Assembly: GCF_018917235.1 (NCBI RefSeq)
Contig: NZ_JAHLOF010000008.1
Location: 1-64,000 of the forward strand
Source: Metaclostridioides mangenotii
Lineage (GTDB): Bacteria; Bacillota; Clostridia; Peptostreptococcales; Peptostreptococcaceae
Length of the DNA: 64,000 bases
Direction: 5' to 3'
The notes beneath the pieces are model-generated. The model was not told where the DNA came from, searched no databases, and worked only from the letters and a program-made list of their open reading frames with translations. The position numbers and the translations under genes were made by a program. Position 1 is the stretch's first letter, and every line of letters begins with the position of its first letter. Below, one piece after another: positions 49,300-58,580 of the stretch.

Positions 49300-51327
49300 C
49301 TATAAATATTTTTCTAATAATTCAAGCCCATTAAATGGTGGATTACAACTCTTTCCTTCACATATATAATATGTTGAATTATCATTCTTGAGAACATAGT
49401 CTTCTAGTCCATCTAAATTTTCGCTCTCCCATATTTTTTTGACAACAACAGTAATATTGGGACTATAGTTTTTCATCAATTTTTCTTTAAATCGTTTCAT
49501 ATCGTCTTTGTTCTTTAGAACAGCAATAATTTCTTTAGATTCATAAAGTTCGTACATAAGGGATAACAAATAAAAACTGTAACCAGTTGGAGACCTTCTT
49601 AAGCTATCTGTATATAGATTTAATAATGATTTAGAAATATCTTCTAATCCTATATCTTCAGTCATTCTGCTTAATTTTATTAAATTTAAAGAAGCTACAG
49701 AATTTCCTGATGGCATAGCCCCATCGTACAAGTCTTTTGGCCTAATAAATAACTCTTCACTGTCATTTCCATATAGGTAAAATCCTTTATTTTCATTGTC
49801 CCAAAATAAATCTATACAATCTTTATTAAGCTCAATAGCCCTAACTAAATATTTATTTTCATAAGTAGCCTCGTACAGCTCAATATACGACCAAACTAAA
49901 AATGCATAGTCATCTAAATAAGCTAGATAATCGGAATGTCCATCTCTATATCTTGCTAATAGTCTACCATCTCTAAATAGTTTTTTCTCAATAAAGTCTA
50001 AACATTCAATTGAATACTTTAAATACCTTTCATCATCTAATACTTTATAGGCTCTAATCATAGCGATTACCATTAATGAACTCCATGAAGTCAATATCTT
50101 ATCATCTTTGTGAAGATCCATTCTCTCTAGTCTGTACTCAAACACTTTTTTTATCATAGTGCAAATTTTATCATTACGATAATTAAATTTTTCGTTTTTA
50201 ATAAGATTTGGAATGTTTTTTCCTTCAAAGTTTCCTTGTATACTTATATCAAAAAAATCTGTAAAATATTTCCCATCTTCGTCTCCAAGCACATCTAAAA
50301 TTTCTGGATACGTAAATGTATAAAATTTACCCTCTTCACCTTCGCTGTCTGCATCTTGCGCAGAATAAAATCCACCTTCACTATCTTTCATTTCCCTAGC
50401 AATATATTCTAAGGTTCTTACTACAATATCTTTGTACAACTCATTATTTGTAATTTGATAAGCCTCTAAATATACGATTACAAGCATCGCATTATCATAA
50501 AGCATTTTTTCAAAATGTGGAGCTAACCATTTTTCATCTGTTGAATATCTAGAAAATCCGTAACCGATGTGGTCAAACATTCCACCTCTATACATACCTT
50601 GGAGCGTTTTCTCGACCATGTCGAGGGCTTTTTTATTATTCTCTAGTTTATAATATTTCATTAAAAACATTAAATTCTGAGGACTTGGGAATTTTGGTGC
50701 TTCTCCGAATCCCCCATATTTACTGTCAAATAAGTCCTCAAATAGTTTAAATGAATCATCTATCAGATTTTTTGATATTACATTATGATTCAGCTTTTTA
50801 TTTGTAGCTCCTCTTATATGGTCAACTATTTCTTCGCTTGATTCAAGTAATTTATGTTTCTCATGTTCCCACATATAAGATATTTTTCCGAGCAATTCTA
50901 TCATACCTATCCTTCCGTACATATTCTCTTTTGGAATATACGTACCAGCAAAAAAAGGTTTTTTATCTGGAGTCATAACAATAGACATTGGCCATCCTCC
51001 GCTCCCTGTCATAGCTTGACAAACAGCCATATAAACACTATCTACATCAGGTCTTTCCTCTCTATCTACTTTTATTGATATAAAGTCTCTATTTAATATA
51101 TCCGCCACATCGTCGTCTTCAAAAGACTCGTTTTCCATTACATGGCACCAGTGGCATGTAGAGTATCCTATACTTAAAAAGATTGGCTTATCATCTTCTT
51201 TTGCTTTTTTAAAAGCCTCCTCTCCCCAAGCATACCAATATACAGGGTTGTAAGCATGTTGAAGCAAATATGGGGATTTTTCATTTATTAACTTATTTGG
51301 TTGTCTACTTTCATTATTATTTTTCAT
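49300..51327 (-). CDS. YyaL/spermatogenesis-associated protein 20-type thioredoxin-domain protein (DUF255)
   Basis: About 675 residues. The N-terminal thioredoxin-like domain ([29 protein letters not shown], then [18 protein letters not shown] with the CxxC pair) is followed by an (alpha/alpha)6 barrel like N-acylglucosamine epimerases ([32 protein letters not shown]). The cytoplasmic function is not established in bacteria; a redox or sugar-related role is usually proposed. The open frame extends to 51396, but that part contains a TATAAT promoter element. AAAGGATGGA is spaced correctly from ATG 51327. Confidence 0.88.
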   Translation of the reverse strand: MKNNNESRQPNKLINEKSPYLLQHAYNPVYWYAWGEEAFKKAKEDDKPIFLSIGYSTCHWCHVMENESFEDDDVADILNRDFISIKVDREERPDVDSVYMAVCQAMTGSGGWPMSIVMTPDKKPFFAGTYIPKENMYGRIGMIELLGKISYMWEHEKHKLLESSEEIVDHIRGATNKKLNHNVISKNLIDDSFKLFEDLFDSKYGGFGEAPKFPSPQNLMFLMKYYKLENNKKALDMVEKTLQGMYRGGMFDHIGYGFSRYSTDEKWLAPHFEKMLYDNAMLVIVYLEAYQITNNELYKDIVVRTLEYIAREMKDSEGGFYSAQDADSEGEEGKFYTFTYPEILDVLGDEDGKYFTDFFDISIQGNFEGKNIPNLIKNEKFNYRNDKICTMIKKVFEYRLERMDLHKDDKILTSWSSLMVIAMIRAYKVLDDERYLKYSIECLDFIEKKLFRDGRLLARYRDGHSDYLAYLDDYAFLVWSYIELYEATYENKYLVRAIELNKDCIDLFWDNENKGFYLYGNDSEELFIRPKDLYDGAMPSGNSVASLNLIKLSRMTEDIGLEDISKSLLNLYTDSLRRSPTGYSFYLLSLMYELYESKEIIAVLKNKDDMKRFKEKLMKNYSPNITVVVKKIWESENLDGLEDYVLKNDNSTYYICEGKSCNPPFNGLELLEKYL

Positions 51328-51524
51328 ATTATAATCCATCCTTTGAATTTCTTTAAAGTTATTATACCCAAAAAACTCAGGTCTATAAAAAAACACTTAA
51401 ATATATAAATTATTATATTAGAATCTAAAATCGGTAGTTTGACTTTTATAAACATAAATGTTAACATTAATAGAAAATTTATGTAAAGAGGTGTATCCTT
51501 ATTTATAGAAAGGTTGGAATATCA

Positions 51525-52238
51525 ATGAATTTTAATAAGATATCAGAAAGAGTTTTCTATCTTGAAAATGGTGAGGAAACAGACAGACCTCTTTTAGGAT
51601 ATATTAAAGGTGATAAATATTCATTAATGATCGATGCAGGCAACTCAAAGAACCATGTTGAATTATTTATGCAATCAATAGAAGAAGCAAATTTGAAACT
51701 TCCTGACTATGTCGCGATCACACATTGGCATTGGGATCATACTTTTGGTATGAGTTTTGTTCCTGGAAAAACCATTGCATGTCATATAACTAATGAAAAA
51801 TTGAAATCTATGGCTAAATGGAAATGGACAGATCAAGAAATGAAAAAACGTCTTCAAACTGGTGAAGATATTGAATTTGCAGATACAAATATCCGTAAAG
51901 AATATAAGTATCTAAATGATATAGAAGTAGTATCTTCTAATATTGTGTTTAAAGACTATTTAGAGATAGATTTAGGTGGGATCAAGGTCATACTACAAAA
52001 TATTATCTCTCCCCATTCACAAGATTCTGTAATAGCCTATGTTCCAGCAGAAAAAGTAGTGTTTATAGGCGATGCATATAGCAAAGATTTTTATAATGGC
52101 TGTAAGTATGATATTGATAAAATTAAGAGCTTATTAAATACATTAGAAAATTTAGATTTTGATATTTGCTTATTATCCCATCATAGTCTACCTCTAAAAA
52201 AAGAGGCTATCATTCGATTTTTACATACACAATGCTAA
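51525..52238 (+). CDS. Metallo-beta-lactamase fold hydrolase
   Basis: 237 residues with the zinc motif THWHWDHTFG (HxHxDH) at about residues 66-75, YSLMIDAGNS near the start, SPHSQDSV, VFIGDAYSKDF and a C-terminal LLSHHSLP histidine. Cytoplasmic; the family includes thioesterases, quinolinases and lactonases, and the substrate cannot be read from sequence. Monocistronic, ending at a bidirectional hairpin. Confidence 0.85.
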   Translation: MNFNKISERVFYLENGEETDRPLLGYIKGDKYSLMIDAGNSKNHVELFMQSIEEANLKLPDYVAITHWHWDHTFGMSFVPGKTIACHITNEKLKSMAKWKWTDQEMKKRLQTGEDIEFADTNIRKEYKYLNDIEVVSSNIVFKDYLEIDLGGIKVILQNIISPHSQDSVIAYVPAEKVVFIGDAYSKDFYNGCKYDIDKIKSLLNTLENLDFDICLLSHHSLPLKKEAIIRFLHTQC

Positions 52239-52240
52239 AC

Positions 52241-52272
52241 AATAAAAGATAACTATATAGTTATCTTTTATT
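52241..52272. terminator. Bidirectional terminator between convergent genes
   Basis: Perfect inverted repeat AATAAAAGATAACTA and TAGTTATCTTTTATT. Confidence 0.85.
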
Positions 52273-52303
52273 GCTATTTATTAATATTAACATTCAGTAT
52301 AAT

Positions 52304-53029
52304 TTATATAACTAAGAAATCCTGTTGTGATTCACGTACTATTGCATTTTTCTTGTCTTCACCAAATATTTCTTGATAATCTTTCATGGCAGAATCAATT
52401 ATTTTATTTCCATCTATTATACCTAAATTAAAAAATGCTACTCTCTTAAAAGCGTTTAAAACATGTCCACACTGATATAAGAAATCTTTGATAACCTTAT
52501 CTAAAACTCTACTTCTCTTGTCAAACATTTTATTTAATTCTTCCTCGCTTTTAAATGAGAAGTTCGTCCAATTAAAAGTACAATACGAAACACCAAATGA
52601 GATTGAAGTATCTAAATTAAATTTATTATCTGGATTAAATCCATATGCTAAACTTACATCAACATTTGAACAGTATATTTTACTATATTTTTCTAAACCA
52701 TATTTTTTCCAACTATTGCTCCAACCACAAGATGTCATCTTTGTTTTAAATGATGGTGATATTGTCTCAATTTCCGATTGTGACCATGCCCTATTGTCGA
52801 CCCATTCTCCATAAACCGTATAATTTTCTACACTAAGTTCCTCACCATCCTGTAAACAACGCATAGCACATCGCATTCCTCTTTCTCTTCCAAAAGTAAT
52901 TACTGCTTCTTCTGCTACTTTTAGACCGTTTTCTTTACTTATCATTTCTGAGTACTTTGACAGAAGCCCAAATAGTACAGCATGATCGTCAATGTAGAAA
53001 TCTTTCGCTAGTTCCTCTCTAGTTTTCAC
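52304..53029 (-). CDS. L-2-amino-thiazoline-4-carboxylic acid hydrolase family protein
   Basis: 241 residues, cytoplasmic. The central pattern (RGMRCAMRCLQDGEELSVENYTVYGEWVDNR, then MTSCGWSNSWKKYGLEKYSKIYCSNVDVSLAYGFNP) matches the family named for the Pseudomonas enzyme that opens thiazoline carboxylate on the way to cysteine. Most clostridial members are uncharacterised and may act on other substrates. GTG 53029 follows GGGGGAAG. It is single and convergent with the metallo-beta-lactamase fold gene. Confidence 0.78.
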   Translation of the reverse strand: MKTREELAKDFYIDDHAVLFGLLSKYSEMISKENGLKVAEEAVITFGRERGMRCAMRCLQDGEELSVENYTVYGEWVDNRAWSQSEIETISPSFKTKMTSCGWSNSWKKYGLEKYSKIYCSNVDVSLAYGFNPDNKFNLDTSISFGVSYCTFNWTNFSFKSEEELNKMFDKRSRVLDKVIKDFLYQCGHVLNAFKRVAFFNLGIIDGNKIIDSAMKDYQEIFGEDKKNAIVRESQQDFLVI

Positions 53030-53218
53030 AATAACTTCCCCCTTATTATTAAAGTAATTTTCTATAACATTTAATAACCTTAGTAAATAACACTTTTATT
53101 AATCTTTTTATAACTTATTAAATAATTATTTTACACTATTTGTAAGTATTTGATTTAATTATACTAGAACTAATCTATCAAGTCACCTTAGATAAAACAA
53201 TAAATTTTTAAAAAGGCA

Positions 53219-53247
53219 TTGCATTTATTACTAATTAGTAATATAAT
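53219..53247 (+). promoter_or_regulatory. Promoter of the second marR gene, with operator in the spacer
   Basis: TTGCAT (53219-53224) and TATAAT (53242-53247) are 17 bases apart. The perfect palindrome TTACTAATTAGTAA (53228-53241) fills the spacer. The ATG at 53254 begins seven bases after the minus 10, exactly where transcription should start, and no ribosome site precedes it. Confidence 0.65.
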
Positions 53248-53253
53248 TAAATC

Positions 53254-53697
53254 ATGAAAACAAAAAATAACTCATATGGAAAAGAAAATGACTTAAATCT
53301 AAAGACATTAATAGCTCTTACAAGAAGTACAAATAAACTTAACAGAAGATCGAATACAGTTTTTAGAAATCATGGATTATCAACTATGCAGTTTGCAGTT
53401 TTAGAAGTTTTATACCACAAAGGAGACCTTCGTATTGGTGAAATTATAGAAAAGATTCTAGCAACTGGTGGTAATATGACTGTAGTTATAAATAATCTAG
53501 TAAAGGAGGGAATGGTCGAAAAATACACTGATCCTAAAGATAGTCGATCTAATATAATTCACATAACAGACAAGGGAAAGAGTAAAATCGAAGAAATATT
53601 CCCAGAACATTTACTGGATTTAGACGATTTTTTAAAATATATATCTTCTGAAGAAAAGCACAAATTAATAGACATTTTAATAAAATTAAGCGTATAA
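53254..53697 (+). CDS. MarR-family regulator of the nitroreductase/pirin operon
   Basis: 147 residues. The winged helix spans residues 45-115: STMQFAVLEVLYHKGDLRIGEIIEKILATGGNMTVVINNLVKEGMVEKYTDPKDSRSNIIHITDKGKSKI. The D-x-R wing motif is intact. The same TTACTA-type palindrome lies before this gene and before the nitroreductase gene, so it probably represses both and responds to electrophiles or oxidants, as MhqR- and YodB-type regulators do. Promoter geometry implies a leaderless mRNA. Confidence 0.9.
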   Translation: MKTKNNSYGKENDLNLKTLIALTRSTNKLNRRSNTVFRNHGLSTMQFAVLEVLYHKGDLRIGEIIEKILATGGNMTVVINNLVKEGMVEKYTDPKDSRSNIIHITDKGKSKIEEIFPEHLLDLDDFLKYISSEEKHKLIDILIKLSV

Positions 53698-53724
53698 AAT
53701 ATACGCTTTAATAAAACAAATATA

Positions 53725-53738
53725 TTACTAGTTAGTAC
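53725..53738 (+). promoter_or_regulatory. MarR-type operator upstream of the nitroreductase gene
   Basis: TTACTAGTTAGTAC differs at two positions from the palindrome upstream of the marR gene. It lies 24 bases before the nitroreductase start. Confidence 0.6.
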
Positions 53739-53761
53739 TAAATTACAAGGAGGAATTAAAA

Positions 53762-54361
53762 ATGGAAAGAAATTTTAAAGAAGCATTAAAACATAGAAGA
53801 AGTTATTACGGTATAAAAAACGAAAGCCCTATTTCAGACGAACAAATACAAGAAATTATGAATTTTGCAGTGTTACACACACCATCGGCGTTTAATACAC
53901 AGACAAGCCGAATTGTACTACTACTTGGTAAAGAACATTTGAAAATGTGGGAAATTGTAAGAGAAACACTTAGAAAAATTGTTCCTGCTGAAAAATTTGA
54001 TCCAACAGATCAGAAAATGGATTCTTTTGCTAATGGTTATGGAACAGTATTATTCTTTGAAGACTTTGCTCCATTAGAAGCTGCAAAAGATGGTGCAGGT
54101 TCCTATGCAGATAAGTTTGATGATTGGTCAAATCATACTGCTGGAATGCATCAACTAGCAGTCTGGACAATGTTAGAAGATGCTGGATTTGGTGCTTCCC
54201 TGCAACATTATAATACTATAATCGACGATGAGGTAAAAGAGACTTGGGGTATAAATAAAGATTGGAAACTCGTTGCTCAAATGCCTTTTGGAATGCCAAC
54301 AGCTGAGCCAGGTGAAAAGGAATTCGGACCTCTTACTGAAAGAGTTCAAGTTTTCAAGTAA
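53762..54361 (+). CDS. Nitroreductase-family flavoprotein
   Basis: 199 residues of the FMN-dependent nitroreductase family (YdgI/YodC-like). Signatures are HRRSYYGIKNESPISDEQIQEIM, HTPSAFNTQTSRIVLL and LEDAGFGASLQHYN, which form the flavin-binding surface; the C-terminus has QMPFGMPT. It is likely to reduce quinones or nitro compounds in the cytoplasm using NAD(P)H. AAGGAGG precedes ATG 53762. It is followed by the pirin gene, forming a redox-stress unit under the upstream MarR protein. Confidence 0.88.
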   Translation: MERNFKEALKHRRSYYGIKNESPISDEQIQEIMNFAVLHTPSAFNTQTSRIVLLLGKEHLKMWEIVRETLRKIVPAEKFDPTDQKMDSFANGYGTVLFFEDFAPLEAAKDGAGSYADKFDDWSNHTAGMHQLAVWTMLEDAGFGASLQHYNTIIDDEVKETWGINKDWKLVAQMPFGMPTAEPGEKEFGPLTERVQVFK

Positions 54362-54423
54362 GTTGATCATAATAATAAATTCAATAATAAGTTTATAATT
54401 AATATAGATTGGTGGTTAAAAAT

Positions 54424-55266
54424 ATGAAAAGAGAAATTGTTAAGATAGTAAAGGGACAACGCGCAGTTGACGGAGCTGGTGTTAATTTAGTAAGAGTGCT
54501 TGGACACGATACAGTAAATGATTTTGATCCATTTCTAATGTTAGATGCATTTGATTCAACAGACCCAAATGATTATATAAAAGGGTTTCCATTCCATCCA
54601 CATAGAGGTATTGAAACAGTAACATACCTAATAAATGGTGAAATGGAGCATCAAGACAGTTTAGGTAATAAAGGTGTAATAAGAGACGGCGAATGCCAAT
54701 GGATGACTACAGGTAGTGGTATAATGCATCAAGAGATGCCTAAAGCATCGGATAGGATGCTAGGACTACAACTTTGGGTAAATCTACCGAAAGAAGATAA
54801 AATGGCTGAACCGCATTACTTTGACATATCTGGAGACATGATAAAAACTGTTGAAAATAAGAATAGCATTGTGAAAGTTATTTCAGGTAACTATATGGAT
54901 AAGGCCAGAGGGGTTGATCCTAAATATATAAAAGTAACTCTACTGGATGTAAATGTAAAACCTAATGAAGAATTCAATATAGATTTAAACAAAGAAGATA
55001 ATGTATTTATATACGTAGTTGATGGAGAAGGAACTGTTGAAGGCAAAAAAGTCGAAAGCAAATCAGCTGTTTTATTTAATAAAGGCGATGAACTAAGTAT
55101 TAAATCATCTAAAAATGGAATCAGATTCGTACTATTCGCTGGAAAACCTCTACATGAACCCATTGCTTGGGCAGGACCTGTAGTAATGAACACTAAAGAA
55201 GAACTTCAAAGAACTTTCAGAGAACTTGATGAGGGTACTTTTATTAAACATAACCCAAAAAAGTAA
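54424..55266 (+). CDS. Pirin-family protein
   Basis: 280 residues, bicupin. N-terminal metal-site blocks: DPFLMLDAFDS, GFPFHPHRGIETVTYLINGEMEHQDSLG and MTTGSGIMHQEMP, giving the usual His/Glu ligands; the second cupin holds VYVVDGEGTVEGK. Some bacterial pirins degrade quercetin; others modulate redox metabolism. ATG 54424 is chosen because GGTGG overlaps the earlier in-frame TTG/GTG codons at 54409. Confidence 0.9.
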   Translation: MKREIVKIVKGQRAVDGAGVNLVRVLGHDTVNDFDPFLMLDAFDSTDPNDYIKGFPFHPHRGIETVTYLINGEMEHQDSLGNKGVIRDGECQWMTTGSGIMHQEMPKASDRMLGLQLWVNLPKEDKMAEPHYFDISGDMIKTVENKNSIVKVISGNYMDKARGVDPKYIKVTLLDVNVKPNEEFNIDLNKEDNVFIYVVDGEGTVEGKKVESKSAVLFNKGDELSIKSSKNGIRFVLFAGKPLHEPIAWAGPVVMNTKEELQRTFRELDEGTFIKHNPKK

Positions 55267-55295
55267 ATAAGTAATCTACTAATTATATTAAGTAA

Positions 55296-55365
55296 ATGTG
55301 CCCTCTATTTAAAAGAAGATCTTATAGATGATCGTAACTCTTTATAGTGGGCATATTTTATTTTT
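55296..55365 (+). terminator. Terminator of the nitroreductase/pirin operon
   Basis: ATGTGCCCTCTAT and ATAGTGGGCATAT arms, with a long loop, followed by a T-rich run. Confidence 0.6.
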
Positions 55366-55517
55366 GTAAAAATTTTACGGAATATACTGTATTAAGAGTT
55401 TAGGCTCCCTTACACTAATAAACCGATAAACTCACCTTACAAAAATGATAGAATATTATATGTTCTATGTAACTTTAAAATTATAAAACAATGTTACAAT
55501 TTATTAGGGTGATAAAT

Positions 55518-55898
55518 ATGAAAACAAAAACAAAACTTTTTATAGGCTTATTAAGTCTATCCTTAATAGTTTGTGGGGGCTTATGGAAATTGTACAATGA
55601 TAATTATGGCGGTAATATATATTATACTCAAATATTAGTTACTCCAGAAAAAGAAAATGAAAAGGATAGTAAATCTAATAACTGGTCAGTTTACAATTAC
55701 GACCAAAATGTCTATAGTGAAACAAAGAAAACAAAAATTGTCCATATGAGAGAACATAGAAATTCTCCATTAAGATTAAACGCATATTTAAAATTATTAG
55801 TTAACGATAAAAAAGGCGTTCTGACTTGGGGAGAGGTTGAAAAGAGCGAAATACCACAAAAAGTCTTGGAGCAAATGAAAATAAAAACTTCAAATTAA
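55518..55898 (+). CDS. YxeA-family (DUF1093) exported protein
   Basis: About 126 residues. N-terminal signal or anchor (KTKLFIGLLSLSLIVCGGLW), then the small OB-like YxeA fold: YYTQILVTPEK, SVYNYDQNVYSE, SPLRLNAYLKLLV, KKGVLTWGEVEKSEIPQKVLEQM. The Cys in LIVCGG may serve as a lipobox. ATG 55518 follows GGGTGAT; the frame extends nine codons further without a ribosome site. Function unknown. Confidence 0.8.
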   Translation: MKTKTKLFIGLLSLSLIVCGGLWKLYNDNYGGNIYYTQILVTPEKENEKDSKSNNWSVYNYDQNVYSETKKTKIVHMREHRNSPLRLNAYLKLLVNDKKGVLTWGEVEKSEIPQKVLEQMKIKTSN

Positions 55899-55923
55899 AA
55901 TGATCAATTTTAGCAAGTAAAAA

Positions 55924-55968
55924 GATGGTATCTCAAATTACATATAAATAGTTTGAGATACCATCTTA
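55924..55968. terminator. Bidirectional terminator between yxeA-like and CWB2 genes
   Basis: AGATGGTATCTCAAA and TTTGAGATACCATCT arms around a 15-base loop. Confidence 0.85.
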
Positions 55969-55983
55969 ATATATTTATTATTT

Positions 55984-58272
55984 TTATTTACTTCCTAAAG
56001 CTTTACCTGTTTGAGATAGTCTTTGAGATATCTTTACTGCTGTTTCATATCTATCTTGACCAGCAACTCTTTCTTTTTTACTTACACCTAAGTTATCTTC
56101 TACTTCTTTTGATACTGAGTTATATCCTCCGCCTATTAGTATATTTTTAATTGACCACTCTTTTATCTTATCTGCTGTTAAACTGTTTAGATGTTCTGGA
56201 TCTGTTAGCATTATCGGTGCCTTAAAGTAAGATGCTAAACTATTTATTGTAATTCCATCTGGGAAATCCATCCCATCTACTAATATCATATCATCATTGT
56301 TTCCTGATATTTTTCTAACCTCATCACCTATTAGCCCAGCAGTTTTGTATCTATCTTCCCCACCAAATCTAGTTATTTTACTTACTCCTAGGTTATTCTC
56401 GATATCTTTAGATACAGAATTATATCCTCCACCTATAGTTATATCATTTATTCCCCAAGTTTTTATCGTATCTTTAGCTGCATCTGTCAATGTTTGTGGC
56501 TCTGTTAGAAGTATCGGTACTTTCTTCTGAGATGCTAAACTTGACATTGTTATTACATCCGGGAAGTTTGTCCCATCCACTAACATTGCTCCCTCTTTAT
56601 TACCTGTTTTTCTTACTTCGTTACCTATTTTTTCTGCAGTTTCGTATCTATCTTGACCAGCTATCCTTGTAACATTATAATCTTTTAATTGTTCTTCTAC
56701 TTTATTTGATACAGAATCTGTACCTCCTGAGATTATTATATCTTCTGCATTTAATCTCTTAATCTCTGCTAGAGTTTTCTCATCTACTCTATCTTTTTGA
56801 GAAAGTAGTATTGGAGCATTTTTCTCATTTCCTAATACTGTCGCTGTAAGTACGTCTGTATACTTCTCTCCACTTGCTATTATTACAGTCTTTGATGGAG
56901 ATGGTGGATTTGGTCCTGGATCAACTGAACCTCCACCACCTCCACCTGATGATTTTTTCATATATAATGTAACACTATCATTGTATTCGAGACTATCTGG
57001 TTCAAAATAAAGCTTACTTGAAGCAGTTGAGTAGTCGTACTCAGCATATACTCCATAAAGATATGGCTTTAATTCTATCTTGTCACCCTTATAATCCTGT
57101 GGTATAGTATATGTTTTTTTGTAATTTATAGTTTGACCAGGCTCTATAGTCACCCATGTATCATTTTCATCTTTTAAATTAAATTCATCAACCCTATTTT
57201 CTTCTCCTGTAGACTTGATTACATCATAGCCTCCTGTAAGGAATTTATTCTTTATGTATTGCGTTGGGTTATTAATCTCTATTTCTAGATTTACAACATC
57301 CCCTGGATTTAAATCTCTTGTCTTATCAGGGGTAATTTTTATATCTGATGTCTCATAATAAGGATATTTTATGGATGTCCTTGATTCAGTTCTGTCATTT
57401 GTAGAGGTAGTGTACCAATCAAAGTAAGCATCAAAATATTCGTAAAATCCTTTTTCATATACAGGTTTATCTACTGTTGTGTAGTGAAACTCAGTTGGTG
57501 ATTTTTGCTCAAGCTTATTTATACCTCTCCAGTATATTTGTTCACCTTTTTCATTTACAGGTATATAGTAAATAAGATATTCATTTGGCATTTCTATATC
57601 ATCGTCATTAGAAGGCACTTCTTTTCCATCTGCAATCATTTCTTTTTTGATTGCATTTAAGATTTCTTCTCTTGTAAATACCATATCTCCATCAACTACT
57701 TCACCTTTTTCTTCATCTGTTTCTTCATCTGTTTCTGACAGTTTAGTTGTTGGTGTTTCTACATTTGTACCCGGCTTCATAAATCTCTTAGGTAATTGAA
57801 AATCGAAATTTGTCGTCCATCCTGCTAATACTATTCTCACACCCGCAGTCTTCTCTTCTGTCTCAGTGTAGTTAGCCTCAATATCAATATGAGGAACTAC
57901 TACTTTTTCAAGTTTAGCTGCCTTGTCATAACGCTCCCAACCAAATACATTAAGCATTACGTTGCTAAGACCCGTTGTATGATCTCCATCATCGTAATTT
58001 TCAAATGAAAGTCCATCAATATAATGTACTGTATCATTGCCCACTCTAGCTGTTTTTGTAGTTACCCAGTCATTTAATACCGGTGTTTTTTGTACCTCTT
58101 TACTATTTTTTTTAAAATAATTATTAATTGACTTTCTTTCAATTGGAGTCTGATCATTATTAACATCAATTTGTCCTGTATTTTTCCCATAGGCATTTAT
58201 ACTTGATGCTGAGCTAATTATCATTCCGAATGTTAGTGCTACTGATAAAATCTTTTTTAATTTTTTATTCAC
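55984..58272 (-). CDS. CWB2-anchored cell-surface protein of unknown function
   Basis: About 762 residues. Signal peptide KKILSVALTFGMIISSASSINAYG. A long unique ectodomain (about 30-455) of acidic, aromatic beta-type sequence contains WYTTSTNDRTESRTSIKYPYYETSDIKI and an immunoglobulin-like segment with LNPGDVVNLEIEINNPT. A Gly-rich and Pro-rich hinge (SSGGGGGGSVDPGPNPPSPS) leads to three C-terminal CWB2 repeats (RIAGQDRYETA, RFGGEDRYKTA, RVAGQDRYETA). CWB2 triplets bind the anionic wall polymer in C. difficile. GTG 58272 fits the GGGAGAG site better than TTG 58296. Ligand or activity is unknown. Confidence 0.87.
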   Translation of the reverse strand: MNKKLKKILSVALTFGMIISSASSINAYGKNTGQIDVNNDQTPIERKSINNYFKKNSKEVQKTPVLNDWVTTKTARVGNDTVHYIDGLSFENYDDGDHTTGLSNVMLNVFGWERYDKAAKLEKVVVPHIDIEANYTETEEKTAGVRIVLAGWTTNFDFQLPKRFMKPGTNVETPTTKLSETDEETDEEKGEVVDGDMVFTREEILNAIKKEMIADGKEVPSNDDDIEMPNEYLIYYIPVNEKGEQIYWRGINKLEQKSPTEFHYTTVDKPVYEKGFYEYFDAYFDWYTTSTNDRTESRTSIKYPYYETSDIKITPDKTRDLNPGDVVNLEIEINNPTQYIKNKFLTGGYDVIKSTGEENRVDEFNLKDENDTWVTIEPGQTINYKKTYTIPQDYKGDKIELKPYLYGVYAEYDYSTASSKLYFEPDSLEYNDSVTLYMKKSSGGGGGGSVDPGPNPPSPSKTVIIASGEKYTDVLTATVLGNEKNAPILLSQKDRVDEKTLAEIKRLNAEDIIISGGTDSVSNKVEEQLKDYNVTRIAGQDRYETAEKIGNEVRKTGNKEGAMLVDGTNFPDVITMSSLASQKKVPILLTEPQTLTDAAKDTIKTWGINDITIGGGYNSVSKDIENNLGVSKITRFGGEDRYKTAGLIGDEVRKISGNNDDMILVDGMDFPDGITINSLASYFKAPIMLTDPEHLNSLTADKIKEWSIKNILIGGGYNSVSKEVEDNLGVSKKERVAGQDRYETAVKISQRLSQTGKALGSK

Positions 58273-58420
58273 TCCTATCTCTCCCTTCTTTATCAATCAT
58301 TGTATATATGTCCCATTTTATGTTTATGAATTTTTTATTTCAATATAAATGTTGTAAAAGACCTTTTTTTTGTAGTGAAATGATGGTATCTTATGGAATT
58401 ATTTAATATTTTTTAATATA

Positions 58421-58466
58421 AAAAAAGAGCTATAGATTATTTCACAAATATATCTATAACTCTTTT
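58421..58466. terminator. Hairpin upstream of the CWB2 gene
   Basis: AAAAAGAGCTATAGAT and ATCTATAACTCTTTTT arms enclose a 14-base loop; flanked by A and T runs. Confidence 0.7.
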
Positions 58467-58546
58467 TACATTTATTTTAATTACTATTTATTTTAATTAC
58501 TATTTATTTTTCTTTATAAACTTTATTATTTATTTAGAACATAAAA

Positions 58547-58575
58547 AGAACATCTTATTTATAAGATGTCCTTAT
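58547..58575 (-). terminator. Terminator of the metG-tatD unit
   Basis: AAGAACATCTTAT and ATAAGATGTCCTT arms directly after tatD, with a T-rich minus-strand tail. Confidence 0.7.
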
Positions 58576-58580
58576 TATTA

